Positions 8,383-16,709 of a DNA stretch of 64,000 bases are shown here, piece after piece. The stretch spans positions 21,849 through 85,848 of the forward strand of contig NCEE01000013.1 in NCBI GenBank assembly GCA_002280555.1, given 5' to 3'. This DNA is from Sphingomonas sp. 32-62-10. GTDB lineage: Bacteria > Pseudomonadota > Alphaproteobacteria > Sphingomonadales > Sphingomonadaceae. How positions within the stretch are numbered: the stretch's first letter is position 1; each line of letters opens with the position of its first letter. Both the position numbers and the translations under genes were made by a program. The notes under the pieces were generated by a model. It had not been told where the DNA came from. It did not search any database and worked only from the letters and a program-made list of their open reading frames with translations.

Positions 8383-8864
8383 GCCGGACGATAACCGGGC
8401 AGGCTGGCGAGCGGAATGCGCGAGCGCATGAAGGTACCGGTGCCACGCGCAACTTCTTCACCGTTTGCATCAATCAACCGTGCATCGGCAATCAGCACGC
8501 GCCGTTGTCCACTGATCCAGCGCCCTTCCGCGGTAACCAATCCTTCGGTCATCGGGCGGGTAAACAACAGGTTGAAGGCCGTGGTGAGCAAGAAGCGATC
8601 AGTCACCAGACTGTTTGCCGCATAAAAGGCGGCATCATCGAGCATTTTAAAATAACTGGTGCCGTGCGCCGCGCCGCCAGCGTGATAGTAACGCGAATCG
8701 AGAGAAAAGGTGATGCGAGCAACCCCTGATTCGGGGATTACCAGTCGCGAATCGAACAACCGGTTGATCGGCGCCGCCGCATAGAGCGATTCGAGCGCAC
8801 GGTAATGTGCAGCCGCGCCCTCAATTGCCGCCCCGGCCACCTCAGGCGGCATCGCGCGCCTCAT
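8379..8864 (-). CDS. PaaI-type hotdog thioesterase
   Basis: A hotdog-fold acyl-CoA thioesterase of about 161 residues. The central helix region reads GGAAHGTSYFKMLDDAAFYAANSL, matching the PaaI/YigI group, and the strand GEEVARGTGTFMRSR ends the fold. The frame is open further upstream inside ptsN, but ATG 8864 or ATG 8852 fit the family length; both overlap the ptsN stop (8842). The substrate is unknown. It lies between ptsN and DUF1491 with overlapping ends, so it is translated from the same message. Confidence 0.82.
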   Translation of the reverse strand: MRRAMPPEVAGAAIEGAAAHYRALESLYAAAPINRLFDSRLVIPESGVARITFSLDSRYYHAGGAAHGTSYFKMLDDAAFYAANSLVTDRFLLTTAFNLLFTRPMTEGLVTAEGRWISGQRRVLIADARLIDANGEEVARGTGTFMRSRIPLASLPGYRPA

Positions 8865-9309
8865 CTCCCGTCCACAAGGCATACAGGGCGTCGGGCGAAC
8901 CGGCACCGCGCAACTTCGCGACAAAACTGCGATCACGCAGATGGCGGGAAACGCGCGCCAGCGCCTTCAAATGATTCGCACCGGCATCCAGCGGGGACAA
9001 GAGCATGAAGATGATATCGACCGGCAGTTCATCAATCGCCTGAAAATCGACAGGATGAGCAAGATGGATAAACACGCCGATGACATGGTCGATATCGGCC
9101 AGCTTGCCATGCGGTATCGCCACCGCGCCGCCGAAACCGGTTGAGCCAAGCCGTTCCCGATCCGCCAACACCCCGGCAATCACTTTGGCATCAAGATTGT
9201 AGACTTGTGCGGCAACTTGCGCAAGTTGCTGTAAAACAGCCTTTTTGTTGGCAGCCGACACATCGTTGAGCACAGCTTGCGGTAGCAGCAGATCACTGAA
9301 ATTGGTCAT
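8842..9309 (-). CDS. ptsN: PTS IIA-like nitrogen-regulatory protein
   Basis: EIIA-Ntr is the end acceptor of the nitrogen phosphotransferase system and regulates by binding target proteins according to its phosphorylation state. The 155-residue form starting MTNFSDLLLPQ is the family standard; ATG 9312 directly before it is equally possible. The phosphorylated histidine is H67 in AIPHGK, and LGSTGFGG just before it is the conserved active-site loop. It lies 85 bases downstream of hpf. The hpf-ptsN order is widespread in proteobacteria; rpoN, often adjacent, is absent here. Confidence 0.92.
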   Translation of the reverse strand: MTNFSDLLLPQAVLNDVSAANKKAVLQQLAQVAAQVYNLDAKVIAGVLADRERLGSTGFGGAVAIPHGKLADIDHVIGVFIHLAHPVDFQAIDELPVDIIFMLLSPLDAGANHLKALARVSRHLRDRSFVAKLRGAGSPDALYALWTGDEARDAA

Positions 9310-9397
9310 CATGGTTCCAGTCGCAGCACCGGCGTCGCTGTTGGCGCACGAGGGAGCGGTGGCGCCGCATAGCGCCGATTGACCCGCAGCGAAAGCG

Positions 9398-9979
9398 TCA
9401 GCTGCTGCGTTGTGGCTCAACCCAGCCGATCGTGCCATCACCCCGTCGATAGACCATATTATAGGCACCCGTGCCGCTGTTACGAAACAACAGTGCGGTG
9501 GTGTTGCGCAGATCGAGCATCATAACGGCATCGGATACCGTCGTATCGGGCACATCAACGCGCATTTCGGCAACGATTGCCGGAAAATCCTGCGCTTCGC
9601 TTTCAACGTCTTCCTCGCGGAACAGGGTATAGCCGGCATTGTCGGCAAGCCCATCGAAACCGTTCACCGCTGAACTGGTATGCCGATCCTTTAACCGGCG
9701 CATATAGCGACGAAGCTGTTTCTCGATCTTGTCGGCGGCGCCATCAAACGCAGGCGGCGCTTCCATCGCATCACCGCGTGCCTTCAGCACCACGCCCTGC
9801 ATGACGTGCGCCACGATATCACAACTGAAGCCATGATCGTGCGGCCCGCGCCCAAAGGTCACCTGGGCCGAAATAGCGCGTGAGAAATATTTCTCGGCAA
9901 TGCCCTGCAATCGATCCTCGACACGCTGCCGCAATGCCTCACCGGTATCGACCTGATGGCCAGAAACGCGGATATCCAT
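9398..9979 (-). CDS. hpf: ribosome hibernation-promoting factor, long form
   Basis: Long HPF inactivates and dimerises 70S ribosomes in stationary phase. The 193 residues hold the N-terminal S30AE domain (about 1-100, starting MDIRVSGHQVDTG) and the C-terminal dimerisation domain (about 130-190, with PAIVAEMRVDVPDTTVSDAVMML and NMVYRRGDGTIGWVEP). ATG 9979 was chosen; it is preceded on its strand by GGAGGAAAG, a strong ribosome-binding site. It lies 30 bases downstream of dnaQ and upstream of ptsN in the origin-proximal operon. In Caulobacter secB follows dnaQ at the corresponding place. Confidence 0.92.
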   Translation of the reverse strand: MDIRVSGHQVDTGEALRQRVEDRLQGIAEKYFSRAISAQVTFGRGPHDHGFSCDIVAHVMQGVVLKARGDAMEAPPAFDGAADKIEKQLRRYMRRLKDRHTSSAVNGFDGLADNAGYTLFREEDVESEAQDFPAIVAEMRVDVPDTTVSDAVMMLDLRNTTALLFRNSGTGAYNMVYRRGDGTIGWVEPQRSS

Positions 9980-10009
9980 GTCTTTCCTCCTCGATTGGGG
10001 CAATGCGTA

Positions 10010-10699
10010 TCAACTTTGGGGCAACGAGCCCCAGAGCGGATTGTTCACGCCTTCCATAAACCGGCGATGCCGATTGGCGTCTTCTTCGCTGACCGCGAAG
10101 ATTCGTTGCGGTCGAATGATGCTGGGCGTCGGTGCGGCGACCTCGTTCCGCTCGGCAATCGACTCGGCGACGAGCGTCAACCCGATCTGGCGACCGCCGG
10201 TCAGTTCGACATAGACCTGTGCCAGCAGCTGGGCATCAAGCAACGCGCCGTGCAACACCCGGTGGCTGCGATCGATACCGAAGCGCGTGCACAGCGCATC
10301 GAGCGAATGCTTCGCGCCGGGGTGACGGCTACGCGCCAGGGCGATGGTATCCACCATCCGATCGAGCGACACGATCGGCCGACCGATACGCTTCAGCTCA
10401 CCGTTCAGAAAGCCGAAATCGAAGCTCGCATTATGGGCAACGAGCGGGCTATCGCCGAGAAATTCCAGCAGATCGTCGCACAAATGCGGAAAGAGCGGCT
10501 TGTCGGCCAGGAATGCGTCGCTGAGGCCGTGAATTGCCTGTGCCTCTGGCGCCATCGGGCGTTCGGGGTGGAAATAGGCGTGAAAGGTTGCCCCGGTTTC
10601 AACCCGGTTGATCAACTCGACACAGCCGATCTCGACCAGCCGATCGCCATTGGAAAAACTCAGGCCGGTCGTCTCGGTATCAAAGACAATCTCGCGCAT
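10010..10699 (-). CDS. dnaQ: DNA polymerase III epsilon subunit (proofreading exonuclease)
   Basis: The 3'-5' exonuclease that proofreads for the replicative polymerase. The DEDDh exonuclease motifs are visible: FDTETTGL (D7, E9) in Exo I, VAHNASFDFGFLN in Exo II, and HGALLDAQLLAQVY in Exo III. The tail of about 50 residues is where the alpha-subunit contact is expected. ATG 10699 was chosen; longer forms would run into coaE. It starts 7 bases after coaE. The order ppsR-maf-aroE-coaE-dnaQ is the same as beside the Caulobacter origin. Confidence 0.95.
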   Translation of the reverse strand: MREIVFDTETTGLSFSNGDRLVEIGCVELINRVETGATFHAYFHPERPMAPEAQAIHGLSDAFLADKPLFPHLCDDLLEFLGDSPLVAHNASFDFGFLNGELKRIGRPIVSLDRMVDTIALARSRHPGAKHSLDALCTRFGIDRSHRVLHGALLDAQLLAQVYVELTGGRQIGLTLVAESIAERNEVAAPTPSIIRPQRIFAVSEEDANRHRRFMEGVNNPLWGSLPQS

Positions 10700-10706
10700 C
10701 GCGTTG

Positions 10707-11300
10707 TTATCCACCTGTCCCGGCCAACAGGCAAGCGATGACGGCACGAACCGCGTCCCGCGTTTGATCGATCGGCACATCGGTCGCGATAACAAAGTCG
10801 GCGCGCGTCTGCTTTTCGGCATCGGGCAACTGACGCGCCAGGATGGCCGCCAGCCGTTCAGGGCTCTGGCCCGGCCTGGCGAGCACGCGGGCGCGCTGCA
10901 CCTCGGCTGAAGCCGATACTACGACCACCTTGTCAACACCCCTGTCGCCGCCGGTTTCGAACAACAACGGCACATCGAACACGATGATCGGCGCGTCTTG
11001 GTGCGCAGCCACAAACGCTGCACGTGCGGCCCCGACGGCGGGATGCACGATCGCCTCAAGCCGCTTCATCGCTGCATCATCGCCGAACACGGCTGCGCCC
11101 AATGCGGCACGATCCACACCTTTGGGCCCGGTTGTGCCCGGAAAGGCTTGTTCGATGGCCGGCACGATCACGCCGCCCGGCCCTTGAAGCTGATGAACGG
11201 CGGCATCGGCATCAAACACTGGCACGCCTTCATCGACAAACATCGCCGCGACAGTGGACTTGCCCATCCCGATCGATCCGGTGAGTCCCAACGTGATCAT
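10707..11300 (-). CDS. coaE: dephospho-CoA kinase
   Basis: Catalyses the last step of coenzyme A synthesis, ATP-dependent phosphorylation of the 3'-OH of dephospho-CoA. The P-loop GSIGMGKST is at residues 8-16, FDADAAVHQL is the CoA-site motif, and FDVPLLFETGGD is the conserved lid-region motif. At 197 residues it is of normal length. Its start overlaps the aroE stop by 4 bases and dnaQ follows by 7 bases. Confidence 0.95.
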   Translation of the reverse strand: MITLGLTGSIGMGKSTVAAMFVDEGVPVFDADAAVHQLQGPGGVIVPAIEQAFPGTTGPKGVDRAALGAAVFGDDAAMKRLEAIVHPAVGAARAAFVAAHQDAPIIVFDVPLLFETGGDRGVDKVVVVSASAEVQRARVLARPGQSPERLAAILARQLPDAEKQTRADFVIATDVPIDQTRDAVRAVIACLLAGTGG

Positions 11301-12106
11301 AGAAGAAGTGCGCGTAGATCATCATCACGGTCGCGCGGGGGCTCGACACCGAACAGGATCTCAAATGCAAGTGCAGCCTGACCGATCAGCATTTCGAGCC
11401 CGTCGACCGTATCGAGGCCGCGCGCGCGCGCCGCCTCCAGCAGCGGCGTTTCGAGCGGGGCATAGACAATGTCATACACAACGGCATTGTCCGGCAGCGG
11501 GTCAAGATCGATCGCCAGTGGCGGTTGGCCCTTCATCCCCAGCGCACTGGCGTTCACGACCAGCGCAGCGGGCGGCAGCGGTGCGCCCAAGGGCAGTGCA
11601 TCGCCCTTCAACCCGAACGATGCGAGCAAGGCAGCCGCTTTCAGCACATTGCGGTTGAGCACCGTGACCTTGCCTACGCCGAGGCGCGACAACGCAAACA
11701 GAATTGCTCGTGCCGCGCCCCCCGCGCCAATCACGACAATCGGCGCACCCGTAACATCAAGACCGGCGATTGGCGCATAGAACCCGCCAGCATCGGTATT
11801 CGTGCCGAAAACAACACCTTGCTCGTTCCGGGCAACGGTGTTGATCGCGCCGATGCTGGCACGCACACCACCGGGATCCGCGACATGATCGAGCGCCGCG
11901 ATTTTGTGCGGGATGGTGACATTGCATCCGCACCAGGCGGGATCGGCGCTCCGATCGGCAAAGTAGGCGGACAGTGTTTCCGGCGTGACATGGCAAGCGC
12001 GATAATCGGCATCGATCCCGAGCGCTTTCAGCCAGAAACCGTGAATAACCGGCGATTTGCTGTGCGCGATTGGATCGCCGATGACCTCAGCGTAGCGACG
12101 TTTCAT
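11297..12106 (-). CDS. aroE: shikimate dehydrogenase
   Basis: Reduces 3-dehydroshikimate to shikimate with NADPH in the aromatic amino-acid pathway. The N-terminal motif DPIAHSKSPVIHGFWL binds shikimate, NVTIPHK holds the catalytic lysine, and VIGAGGAARAI (near 126-136) is the NADP glycine-rich loop; LNRN follows as the NADP phosphate-binding region. The 269 residues match the family. It overlaps maf and coaE by 4 bases each. Confidence 0.95.
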   Translation of the reverse strand: MKRRYAEVIGDPIAHSKSPVIHGFWLKALGIDADYRACHVTPETLSAYFADRSADPAWCGCNVTIPHKIAALDHVADPGGVRASIGAINTVARNEQGVVFGTNTDAGGFYAPIAGLDVTGAPIVVIGAGGAARAILFALSRLGVGKVTVLNRNVLKAAALLASFGLKGDALPLGAPLPPAALVVNASALGMKGQPPLAIDLDPLPDNAVVYDIVYAPLETPLLEAARARGLDTVDGLEMLIGQAALAFEILFGVEPPRDRDDDLRALLL

Positions 12107-12699
12107 GACGCCATGGTCCCGCGTTGGCGAAGATAGCCAAGCACTGGCAGCAGCGGCATGCCGAGGATCGTGAAGTGGTTGCCTTCGATCCGATCGAACA
12201 GCGTCACGCCACGCCCCTCAATTCTAAAGCAGCCAACGCACTGAGCAATGGCGGGCCATTCGTCGTCAAGATACGCCTCGATAAAAGCAGGAGACAGGGA
12301 TCGAACCACTAACCGAGCCTGATCCACATGACGCCAAACCGGGCGGCCCTGTTCGGCAACGACAGCGGCGCTGATCAAGTGGTGCGTTCCCCCTGAAAGC
12401 GAGGCTAGGTGCTGCTGCGCCGTTTCGCGATCGGCGGGCTTATCGAGCAAGACGCCATCCGCGCGAGCCACAATCGAATCACTTCCCAACACCAAAGCAG
12501 CGGGATGAGCCTGGGAAATCTTGATGGCCTTCACCTCAGCCAGAGCATCGGCAATATCGCGCGGGGAATGATGGGCAGCGAGGAGCGATGTCTTGACGCC
12601 AGCTTCATCGACATGTGCCGGCAAAGCCGTGTAAGCCACACCAGCAGCATCAAGCATGGCCCGGCGGGACGCGCTTTGGGATGCCAGAATCAATGTCAT
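12103..12699 (-). CDS. maf: Maf-family nucleoside triphosphate pyrophosphatase
   Basis: Hydrolyses non-canonical or modified nucleoside triphosphates to monophosphates. The start LILASQSASRRAML is the Maf signature (usually with SPRR), followed by VLGSDSIVARADGVLLDKP, the conserved catalytic aspartate and nucleotide contact region, and SGGTHHLISA. The 198 residues are of family length. It is overlapped by ppsR upstream and aroE downstream in the origin-proximal operon. Confidence 0.92.
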   Translation of the reverse strand: MTLILASQSASRRAMLDAAGVAYTALPAHVDEAGVKTSLLAAHHSPRDIADALAEVKAIKISQAHPAALVLGSDSIVARADGVLLDKPADRETAQQHLASLSGGTHHLISAAVVAEQGRPVWRHVDQARLVVRSLSPAFIEAYLDDEWPAIAQCVGCFRIEGRGVTLFDRIEGNHFTILGMPLLPVLGYLRQRGTMAS

Positions 12700-13508
12700 G
12701 CTGGTGCCAGTCGATCATTGACCAGTGCAATGATCGCAGCCGCCGTCTCCTCGATCGAGCGCCGAGTGACGTCAATCACAGGCCAACCATTATCAGCAAA
12801 CATCCGGCGGGCAAAAGTGACTTCATGAGTTACCGCTTCCTGGTCAACATAAGCGGTTTCAGGGGCCTGATTCAGCGACAGTAGCCGATTACGCCGCACT
12901 TGAATCAATCGGTCCGCGCTGGTGGTGAGCCCGACCACCAGCGGATTCTTCAACGTGAAAAGGGCAGGCGGCGGAGGCACCTCAACCACGATCGGAATAT
13001 TGGCTGTCCGATATCCTCGGTTTGCCAGATAAATTGCCGTCGGTGTTTTCGATGATCGCGAAACACCTGCAAGGACGATGTCGGCGTCCTCCCAGTCTTC
13101 CCAGCCAATGCCATCGTCATGGGCGATCGTGTAATGAATCGCCTCTACCCTAGCGAAATAAGCAGCATCCAACACATGCTGACGGCCAGGACGCGCTTTG
13201 GCTTGTTGACCCAATAATCCTGACAGTGCGTCGGTGACGGAATCAAGCGGTGCCACCGCCGAAAGACCAAGCGCCCGACACTGCGCCTCCAGCGTACGAC
13301 GGGTTTGCAAATTGACTAGGGTAAACAGCACAAGCCCTGGATTTTGCGCGATTTCTTGAACGATTCGCTCGAGATGCGCTTCGCTTCGAACCATTGGCCA
13401 GAAGTGACGGATTGTTTCCACATCGTCATATTGGGCGAGCGCCGCCTTGGCGATGTTTTCCAACGTCTCCCCGGTCGAATCAGAGAGCAAATGAAGGTGC
13501 AAGCGCAT
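12696..13508 (-). CDS. ppsR: PEP synthase/pyruvate-phosphate dikinase regulatory protein (DUF299)
   Basis: A bifunctional serine/threonine kinase and pyrophosphorylase that switches PEP synthase or pyruvate phosphate dikinase off and on. The P-loop-like GVSRSSKTPTAIYLANRG lies near residues 148-165 and LHLLSDSTGETLE forms the conserved N terminus. ATG 13508 was chosen because it gives MRLHLHLLSDS; the extension to 13571 would take in part of the origin-like region. It is the first gene leftward from the presumed replication origin and the homologue of the gene next to Caulobacter oriC (and Rickettsia RP001), from my recollection of those genomes. Confidence 0.92.
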   Translation of the reverse strand: MRLHLHLLSDSTGETLENIAKAALAQYDDVETIRHFWPMVRSEAHLERIVQEIAQNPGLVLFTLVNLQTRRTLEAQCRALGLSAVAPLDSVTDALSGLLGQQAKARPGRQHVLDAAYFARVEAIHYTIAHDDGIGWEDWEDADIVLAGVSRSSKTPTAIYLANRGYRTANIPIVVEVPPPPALFTLKNPLVVGLTTSADRLIQVRRNRLLSLNQAPETAYVDQEAVTHEVTFARRMFADNGWPVIDVTRRSIEETAAAIIALVNDRLAPA

Positions 13509-13803
13509 CAGTGAAACGATTTTGTGGACAACATGGGGAAAAGGGCTAGCGCAACCCGGCCAATGCGCCAAGCGCCGTTCGCCGCGCAGATGCCCCGTGG
13601 ATCATTGCTGTTTCATCCACATGTCCATCGACAGGCGTCTATTCGATCAACAGCCTGTTGATCATGGGAACGATCTACCACCACTGCCGTGATTCAACGC
13701 TCCTAGCGGTTATGGCCTGTTGGCATTATCGGGATGAATGCCTAAGCCCCGCAATCAACGGTGCCATCACATCAACATCCTTTTATAGATTCTTCTAAGT
13801 AGA
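13509..13803. other. probable chromosomal replication origin (oriC)
   Basis: A 295-base non-coding gap between ppsR and hemE. Near-matches to the DnaA box TTATCCACA occur at 13523-13531 (reads TTGTCCACA on the minus strand, one mismatch), 13613-13621 (TCATCCACA, one mismatch) and 13596-13604 (TGATCCACG on the minus strand, two mismatches). An AT-rich tract at 13771-13806 (10 G/C in 36 bases) beside hemE could be the unwinding element. Flanking gene order, dnaQ-coaE-aroE-maf-ppsR and hemE-hemJ-rho-mnmEG-rsmG-parAB, matches the Caulobacter origin region. Transcription diverges from this gap on both sides. No CtrA-type TTAA-N7-TTAA site was found. Confidence 0.72.
13645..13663. repeat. perfect inverted repeat inside the presumed origin
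   Basis: GATCAACA at 13645-13652 and TGTTGATC at 13656-13663 form an 8-base perfect palindrome around a 3-base centre. It could bind a dimeric origin regulator or form a small stem; neither is established. Confidence 0.5.
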
Positions 13804-14850
13804 TTGAGCAGGAGAGAGACGCTGTCTGATCACAAGCCGTTACTGGCGACATTGCGGGGGGAACGTCAGGATATTGCCCCGATTTGGTTGATGCGTCAGG
13901 CCGGGCGTTACCTGCCTGAATATCGTGCTTTGCGTGCAGAAAAGGGCGGCTTTCTCGATCTCGTCAACGACAGTGATGCCGCGGCTGAGGTAACGATCCA
14001 ACCGTTGCGGCGGTTCGGTTTTGACGGTGCCATCCTGTTTTCCGATATTCTGATGGTGCCGTCGGCCATGGGGCAAAGCTTGAGCTTCGGCGTTGGCGAA
14101 GGGCCAGCGCTTGCCCCTCCGCTTGTCGATACGACGCTGAGCGCACTGCAAGCTGTCCCAGCTCGGCTGGAGCCGGTCTATGGCACGGTGCGCAAGGTTG
14201 CTGCGATGCTGTCGCCCCAGACCACGTTTCTGGGCTTTGCCGGCAGTCCCTGGACGGTGGCGACCTATATGGTCGCTGGCCATGGCAGCAAGGACCAGGC
14301 CGAGACCCGGCGTTATGCCTATCGTGATCCCAAAGCCTTTGCCGAGATTATCGATGCTATTGCGGCGGTGACGATCGAATATGTCGGCAAACAGATCGAG
14401 GCGGGGGTTGAGGCTGTTCAGTTGTTTGACAGCTGGTCGGGCAGCCTGTCTCCGGCGCAGTTCGAGCGTTGGGTGATCGCGCCCAATGCAGCGATTACCG
14501 CGGCACTGCATGCGCGATATCCCGATACGCCGATTATTGGCTTCCCCAAGGGAGCAGGTGCCAAGCTTGCAGCTTATGCGCGGGAAACCGGCGTTGATGC
14601 GCTTGGCCTTGATGAAACGCTTGATCCCGTCTGGGTTAACAATACTATCCCTCAGGATATGCCCGTGCAGGGTAATCTCGATCCATTGGCGCTCATTACC
14701 GGCGGTGAGACACTTGACCAGGCGATCGACCACATCCTTTCGGCCTTCCCGGAACGGCCGCATGTCTTTAACCTAGGCCACGGTATTTTGCAGGATACCC
14801 CGATCGATCATGTCGATCGGCTATTATCGCGGGTGCGGGGAGCGCGGTGA
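13804..14850 (+). CDS. hemE: uroporphyrinogen decarboxylase
   Basis: Decarboxylates the four acetate side chains of uroporphyrinogen III to give coproporphyrinogen III in heme synthesis. The signature WLMRQAGRYLPEY near residues 28-40 and the conserved IGFPKGAG are present, and the 348 residues match the family. No ATG is available at the N terminus. The frame can start at TTG 13804, but AGGAG at 13810-13814 is ideally spaced for CTG 13822, which would give the familiar start SDHKPLLATLRG. It begins right beside the presumed origin, is coupled to hemJ, and would feed the locus's heme demand. Confidence 0.93.
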   Translation: MSRRETLSDHKPLLATLRGERQDIAPIWLMRQAGRYLPEYRALRAEKGGFLDLVNDSDAAAEVTIQPLRRFGFDGAILFSDILMVPSAMGQSLSFGVGEGPALAPPLVDTTLSALQAVPARLEPVYGTVRKVAAMLSPQTTFLGFAGSPWTVATYMVAGHGSKDQAETRRYAYRDPKAFAEIIDAIAAVTIEYVGKQIEAGVEAVQLFDSWSGSLSPAQFERWVIAPNAAITAALHARYPDTPIIGFPKGAGAKLAAYARETGVDALGLDETLDPVWVNNTIPQDMPVQGNLDPLALITGGETLDQAIDHILSAFPERPHVFNLGHGILQDTPIDHVDRLLSRVRGAR

Positions 14851-15305
14851 TGACGGGATTGCTGGGCAATGCCTATCTTTGGGTAAAAGCAGCACATCTG
14901 ATCTTTGTGATTTTCTGGATGGCAGGGCTGTTCATGCTGCCGCGCTTTCTCGTTTATCATCAGGAGGCTGGGTTGGCATCGCCAGAGGCAGCAATTTGGG
15001 TTGATCGTGAGCAGAAGTTGCGTTCCATCATCCTGACGCCATCGCTTGTGATCGTCTGGGTTTTGGGGTTGTTTCTCGCAGCGCATCTCGGCCTGTTCAG
15101 CGGTGGTGCGGGATTGGGCTGGCTTCACGTCAAGCTGTTGCTGGTGTTGGGATTGAGTGGTTATCATGGCTATATTGCCGCTTACTCAAAAAAATTAGCC
15201 AAAGGTATTCAAACGCTTACCGGGCGTCAGGTTCGACTGCTCAACGAAGTACCTGGAGTTGCGGCTGCCTTGATTGTGGTGCTAGCGATCGTCCAACCCT
15301 TTTGA
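14850..15305 (+). CDS. hemJ: protoporphyrinogen oxidase HemJ
   Basis: HemJ is a membrane enzyme that oxidises protoporphyrinogen IX to protoporphyrin IX in bacteria lacking HemG and HemY. The 151 residues form four hydrophobic segments; the first, AYLWVKAAHLIFVIFWMAGLFMLPRFLVYH, carries the conserved histidine and the MLPRxxVYH signature. ATG 14850 overlaps the hemE stop (TGA 14848-14850); the GTG three bases earlier is an alternative. It sits in the hemE-hemJ-rho order common in alphaproteobacteria. Confidence 0.92.
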   Translation: MTGLLGNAYLWVKAAHLIFVIFWMAGLFMLPRFLVYHQEAGLASPEAAIWVDREQKLRSIILTPSLVIVWVLGLFLAAHLGLFSGGAGLGWLHVKLLLVLGLSGYHGYIAAYSKKLAKGIQTLTGRQVRLLNEVPGVAAALIVVLAIVQPF

Positions 15306-15312
15306 AGCTTGC

Positions 15313-15341
15313 TTGACTTAGCTAGCGACCAGCCGTAATTC
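15313..15341 (+). promoter_or_regulatory. candidate sigma-70 promoter for rho
   Basis: TTGACT at 15313-15318 and TAATTC at 15336-15341 are separated by 17 bases in the hemJ-rho gap, about 70 bases before the rho start. The spacing suits a housekeeping promoter, but the -10 element is imperfect. Confidence 0.4.
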
Positions 15342-15410
15342 GGCGGTATTGCGTACCCTTTCGCAGACAGACGCTTTCCCCGCCAAACCGTTACGACCGG
15401 ACCGTTTCCC

Positions 15411-16667
15411 ATGCATCTTGCCGACCTGAAAAAGAAAAAACCCGCCGAACTGGTCGAAATGGCGGAATCGCTGGGGATTGAAGGCGCATCAACGCTACGT
15501 AAACAGGATTTAATGTTCGCCATCCTGAAGATTCAGGCGGAAAATGGTGAACAGATTATGGGCCTCGGCACGATTGAAGTGTTGCCCGACGGCTTTGGCT
15601 TTTTGCGCAGTCCCGAAGCCAATTATCTGGCTGGCCCGGACGATATCTATATCTCTCCCAATCAGGTTCGCAAATTCGGGCTACGTACCGGTGATACCGT
15701 TGAGGGAGAAATCCGCGGGCCCAAGGATGGCGAACGCTATTTCGCCCTGGTCCGTCTGACCTCGGTGAATTTTGATGATCCCGATGTCGTTCGCCACCGG
15801 GTCAATTTCGACAACCTCACCCCGCTCTATCCCGATGAAAAACTGACGCTCGATCCTCAAGATCCCACCGTCAAAGACAAGTCAGCCCGGGTTATCGATA
15901 TCGTCGCGCCGCAGGGTAAAGGGCAGCGCGCACTGATTGTGGCGCCGCCGCGCGTTGGCAAGACGATGCTGCTGCAGAATATTGCCCGCGCCATTACGGA
16001 TAACCACCCTGAGGTTTTCCTGATCGTCCTGTTGATTGACGAGCGGCCCGAGGAAGTGACCGATATGCAACGATCGGTGAAGGGGGAGGTCATTTCCTCA
16101 ACCTTTGATGAACCCGCGCAGCGCCACGTCCAGGTCGCTGAAATGGTGATCGAAAAGGCAAAGCGGCTTGTTGAGCACAAGAAGGATGTCGTCATCCTGC
16201 TCGATTCGATCACGCGCTTGGGCCGTGCCTACAACACGGTGGTGCCGAGCTCGGGCAAAGTGTTGACTGGTGGTGTCGATGCTAACGCGCTCCAGCGACC
16301 GAAGCGCTTCTTCGGTGCGGCGCGCAACATCGAAGAAGGCGGCTCGCTGTCAATCATCGCAACAGCGTTGATTGATACTGGCAGCCGTATGGACGAAGTG
16401 ATTTTCGAAGAGTTCAAGGGTACGGGTAATTCCGAAATCGTGCTTGATCGCAAGGTATCGGACAAGCGGATCTTCCCGGCGATGGATGTTGGCAAATCGG
16501 GTACCCGCAAGGAAGAGCTGCTTGTCGACAAGGGCAAGCTTTCCAAGATGTGGGTGCTGCGCCGCATTCTGATGCAGATGGGCACCATTGATGCGATGGA
16601 ATTCCTGCTCGACAAGATGAAAGATTCGAAGACGAACGAAGACTTCTTCGATTCGATGAATCAGTAG
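15411..16667 (+). CDS. rho: transcription termination factor Rho
   Basis: A hexameric RNA helicase that ends transcription at Rho-dependent sites. The 418 residues show the Rho_N helical domain (about 3-46), the cold-shock-like RNA-binding domain with DGFGFLRS (about 57-64), and the ATPase domain with Walker A APPRVGKTMLLQ near residues 178-189 and Walker B VVILLDSITR. The arginine- and lysine-rich Q and R loops are intact. ATG 15411 gives the standard MHLADLKKKKPAEL start. It follows hemJ by 105 bases with its own likely promoter. Confidence 0.96.
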   Translation: MHLADLKKKKPAELVEMAESLGIEGASTLRKQDLMFAILKIQAENGEQIMGLGTIEVLPDGFGFLRSPEANYLAGPDDIYISPNQVRKFGLRTGDTVEGEIRGPKDGERYFALVRLTSVNFDDPDVVRHRVNFDNLTPLYPDEKLTLDPQDPTVKDKSARVIDIVAPQGKGQRALIVAPPRVGKTMLLQNIARAITDNHPEVFLIVLLIDERPEEVTDMQRSVKGEVISSTFDEPAQRHVQVAEMVIEKAKRLVEHKKDVVILLDSITRLGRAYNTVVPSSGKVLTGGVDANALQRPKRFFGAARNIEEGGSLSIIATALIDTGSRMDEVIFEEFKGTGNSEIVLDRKVSDKRIFPAMDVGKSGTRKEELLVDKGKLSKMWVLRRILMQMGTIDAMEFLLDKMKDSKTNEDFFDSMNQ

Positions 16668-16709
16668 GGAATCACTAGGCCCCGCGGCCTGATAGCTGGA
16701 GTAACGTCG

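Noticed and set aside
13509..13803. Small coding gene in the ppsR-hemE gap
   Set aside because: No frame there has a start, ribosome-binding site and protein-like composition; origin features explain the gap better.
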